A DNA stretch of 6,930 nt, taken from assembly GCA_020053185.1 (NCBI GenBank), contig JAGVNP010000248.1, forward strand, positions 1 through 6,930, given 5' to 3'. Shown here piece after piece: positions 5,088-6,930 of the stretch (position 1 is its first letter; every line of letters starts with the position of its first letter). This DNA comes from Deltaproteobacteria bacterium (GTDB taxonomy: Bacteria > Desulfobacterota > Desulfomonilia > UBA1062). The notes under the pieces are model-generated. The model searched no databases. It was not told the DNA's origin and saw only the letters and a program-made list of their open reading frames with translations. A program made the translations under genes and the position numbers.

Positions 5088-6818
5088 TTAATTATACCTA
5101 TATTTCTTCTTTACCTTCATGATGTCCGGAATATGGATGCACTTGCCAGGAACAATATCGCTGCCGTCATCAATGCGGTAAGTAAGGGGTTTGTCTGTGC
5201 GCTTGAGGACAAGATCCAGGTTTTCCCATCGGAATTTTGTCGGCGTCCAGAAACGGGGAACAGCCGCCCACTCCATATAGAAATATCCTGTTCTGGTTTT
5301 ATCACGAAGTATCATGATGTGTTTTGAAAAGCCGAGATGTTCCATGTCATCCTGCCAGTCAAAGCCCAGGGTGGCATTTTTTGCAGTCGCAGGGTCACAC
5401 CCGCTCTTCATCAGGATTGTGCCGGGTATTCCTGTGAGCAGATACCAGGATTTCAATGATTTATCCCATTTTTTTTCCTTTTCAGACATTACGCCATCGA
5501 TAATCACTCCTTCTCTGTCTGCGGATGAGATGAATTTTGCAGTGCTTTTCAGGATATCATTATTTAGCAATACCCTCTTGTTCATGTCCTCGCCAAAACT
5601 CATCTCAATATATTTTACAGCCCATTCAGGATAGGGAGAGTTGTACCATGCAGAACAGTTGAAAGCGAAAAACGGGGTAATGACGGCATCAGTAACCGTG
5701 GTAGATGAGCCTGCTCCGAGAGTATATTTTATCTTCCATGTTGCTCTCCGGTAATCGATTACATTTCCCTCATACCAGGCCCTGAAGCTTAAATCGAACT
5801 CTGATTCATTATGCTCTATCTTTTTCCCAACTGCAGGAATTGCAACAAGGCTAATGCTGATACTGTTATGCACATCAATAGGCACAGCCCCCATGGAAGG
5901 CGATCCCAACATGGTTTGTATATTTCCGGTGGGAACAGTCTTTGAGCCCACCTTACGGCATTCGCACTGGGCATATGTAAAGGGAGAGAAGCTTATTCCG
6001 ACCTCTGGATAGAATTTTGTGTAGTCAATTGGTGATCTGGCAGGAGCCCTTCCTGAAAATGTGGTCAGATATACCCAGCCCCGCTCATATTCTTTTGAAT
6101 ATGATATCTCTATTTCGTATACGCCTGTTGATCCAGGGAGTTGATTTTTTACATATGATTTATCTAACTTGTGTCCTGCATCTGCGACCATGAAGAACAA
6201 AAGATCTCCTCCGTTAAATATGCCATCTCCATCCTTTGAATTTGCCTCAGGGCCTGATGTCAGCACTACTTGTCCTTCTTTGCTGAACTCAACTATATCA
6301 AACGGGATGGGGCGCAGCTTTCCCTGACTGTATGCATATAGCCTGACGCTTTCTATCTGAGATGTTTCAGTAAAATTGAAATTCTTTCCGGGCAAATATG
6401 CTACATCTCCCAAGCGTTTAAGAGTCTTTTTTATCTTAATGGGATCACTCGCTTCAAAATACTTGGGATCTCGCATTTGGGCCTGTTCCAGCAAAAACAG
6501 ATCATATCCGTTCTTTATCCCAGGGCCGAATTCCTTCTCATACAGATCACCCAATCTCTGGATGTACAAAGGCCACTCTTTTTCTGCCTTTCGCACTTTG
6601 GCCCAAAACTCAGGAGGCATCTTTGCAAGTTCTTTGTCAGTCCATGTCGACAATGGGAATAATTCCTCAGGCCATGCTTTAGTTCCTTGTTCCACTCGTT
6701 TCCATTCCTGATCAGGTGTAGCCTTTAGAATTTTAAGCCGTTCCGCATCATCAAGTGCAAAAATGGGAAGCGATATGAAAAAAAATAATGCAATAATAAT
6801 TCCTGTTTTCTTACGCAT
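5088..6818 (-). CDS. secreted protein of unknown function
   Basis: I do not recognise this 576-residue protein. It begins with a clear Sec signal peptide (MRKK, a hydrophobic core at about 5-20, likely cleavage after IFA-21), so it should be exported to the periplasm or cell surface. The charged, Trp-rich region at about 25-125 looks helical. From about 155 onward it looks beta-rich, with no further membrane span. DGDGIFNGGD (196-205), followed by LLFFMVADAG, is an Asp/Gly loop resembling a calcium-binding turn. A CEC pair (285-287) and Cys388, Cys474 and Cys560 could form disulfides. The C-terminal part (about 495-560) is aromatic-rich (MEWAAVPRFWTP) and the tail is basic. The start is well fixed by GGAGAGG just upstream. 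It is first in a likely operon with the TMTC-like gene 10 nt downstream, so it may be that protein's partner or substrate; this is speculative. Confidence 0.85.
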   Translation of the reverse strand: MRKKTGIIIALFFFISLPIFALDDAERLKILKATPDQEWKRVEQGTKAWPEELFPLSTWTDKELAKMPPEFWAKVRKAEKEWPLYIQRLGDLYEKEFGPGIKNGYDLFLLEQAQMRDPKYFEASDPIKIKKTLKRLGDVAYLPGKNFNFTETSQIESVRLYAYSQGKLRPIPFDIVEFSKEGQVVLTSGPEANSKDGDGIFNGGDLLFFMVADAGHKLDKSYVKNQLPGSTGVYEIEISYSKEYERGWVYLTTFSGRAPARSPIDYTKFYPEVGISFSPFTYAQCECRKVGSKTVPTGNIQTMLGSPSMGAVPIDVHNSISISLVAIPAVGKKIEHNESEFDLSFRAWYEGNVIDYRRATWKIKYTLGAGSSTTVTDAVITPFFAFNCSAWYNSPYPEWAVKYIEMSFGEDMNKRVLLNNDILKSTAKFISSADREGVIIDGVMSEKEKKWDKSLKSWYLLTGIPGTILMKSGCDPATAKNATLGFDWQDDMEHLGFSKHIMILRDKTRTGYFYMEWAAVPRFWTPTKFRWENLDLVLKRTDKPLTYRIDDGSDIVPGKCIHIPDIMKVKKKYRYN

Positions 6819-6820
6819 AA

Positions 6821-6828
6821 ACCTCTCC
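6821..6828 (-). promoter_or_regulatory. ribosome binding site of the secreted-protein gene
   Basis: GGAGAGGT on the minus strand, with its GGAG core 6 nt before the ATG at 6818, is a near-ideal Shine-Dalgarno sequence and fixes the start directly before the signal peptide. Confidence 0.75.
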
Positions 6829-6841
6829 AGAAATATATTCT

Positions 6842-6930
6842 CTAGAATAGCTGAAACTTGGCTTTAACACCAACAGAATTATCGCTTAGAGCCTCTTTTT
6901 GCATAATGTTTTTTTATTGCAGCCAGCACG
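6842..6930 (-). pseudogene. 3' tail of an upstream gene, apparently frame-disrupted at an A7 run
   Basis: The minus strand holds a coding-like tail ending SVGVKAKFQLF followed by TAG (6844-6842), 23 nt before the start of the secreted-protein gene. The alternating hydrophobic/polar pattern and terminal Phe resemble the last strand of an outer-membrane beta-barrel. Read upstream, this frame hits a TAA at 6916-6914, at the edge of a run of seven T on the plus strand (6909-6915). The adjacent frame instead enters from the window edge as VLAAIKK and, if read straight on, ends after HYAKRGSKR at a TAA (6888-6886). Removing one base from the run would join VLAAIK to the FQLF tail as one open frame. 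Alternatives are an intact gene ending at 6886, a real frameshift, or a base-count error. Only the last 30 residues or so are in view, so the product cannot be named. Confidence 0.3.

Noticed and set aside
5314..6711. Plus-strand open frames opposite the secreted-protein gene
   Set aside because: They are antisense shadows; the minus-strand gene has a signal peptide, a strong ribosome binding site and a long continuous frame.
6842..6876. Promoter directly upstream of the secreted-protein gene (TATTCT with TTGGTG)
   Set aside because: The -35 matches only three of six positions and the site overlaps a likely coding tail, so it is not distinguishable from chance.

Overview
The window looks like chromosomal DNA of a Gram-negative, non-enteric bacterium. 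It has moderately AT-rich genes, a Sec signal peptide on one large unknown protein, two GT-C-type polytopic membrane proteins, and intergenic mosaics of degenerate 7-bp units. My recollection is that such mosaics are common in Nitrospirota, Desulfobacterota and related environmental genomes. That placement is an inference from style and not a measured taxonomic assignment. No rRNA, tRNA, transposase, integrase or CRISPR array is visible.

Layout. (1) Positions 44-1407, minus strand: a compact rph-rdgB operon (RNase PH, then XTP/dITP pyrophosphatase) joined by a 4-nt ATGA overlap, with a recognisable promoter and a strong ribosome binding site upstream of rph. (2) Positions 1408-1593: a divergent intergenic region holding the rph promoter, an eight-unit 7-bp periodic repeat block, and a candidate promoter for the plus-strand gene. 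(3) Positions 1594-3141, plus strand: a 515-residue ArnT/PMT-like membrane protein whose usual catalytic first-loop Asp and EKP/KPP-type motif appear substituted. (4) Positions 3139-3256: a convergent intergenic region almost filled by a second 7-bp periodic block that shares an exact 13-mer with the first. (5) Positions 3257-6818, minus strand: a two-gene unit, translated in the order secreted unknown protein (576 aa) then TMTC-like membrane protein with C-terminal TPRs (606 aa), separated by 10 nt. (6) Positions 6842-6930: the apparent tail of another minus-strand gene, interrupted by a one-base frame disruption at a homopolymer run.

How the genes fit together. rph and rdgB are ordinary housekeeping genes for RNA 3'-end maturation and nucleotide-pool cleaning. 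The rest resembles an envelope or surface-modification neighbourhood: two unrelated GT-C-fold candidate glycosyltransferases flank each other, and one is probably co-transcribed with an exported protein of unknown function. The most interesting points are the exported protein/TMTC-like pair, the apparent loss of catalytic residues in the ArnT-like protein, and the paired heptad repeat blocks at gene ends. I do not see a clearly new defence or mobile system here.
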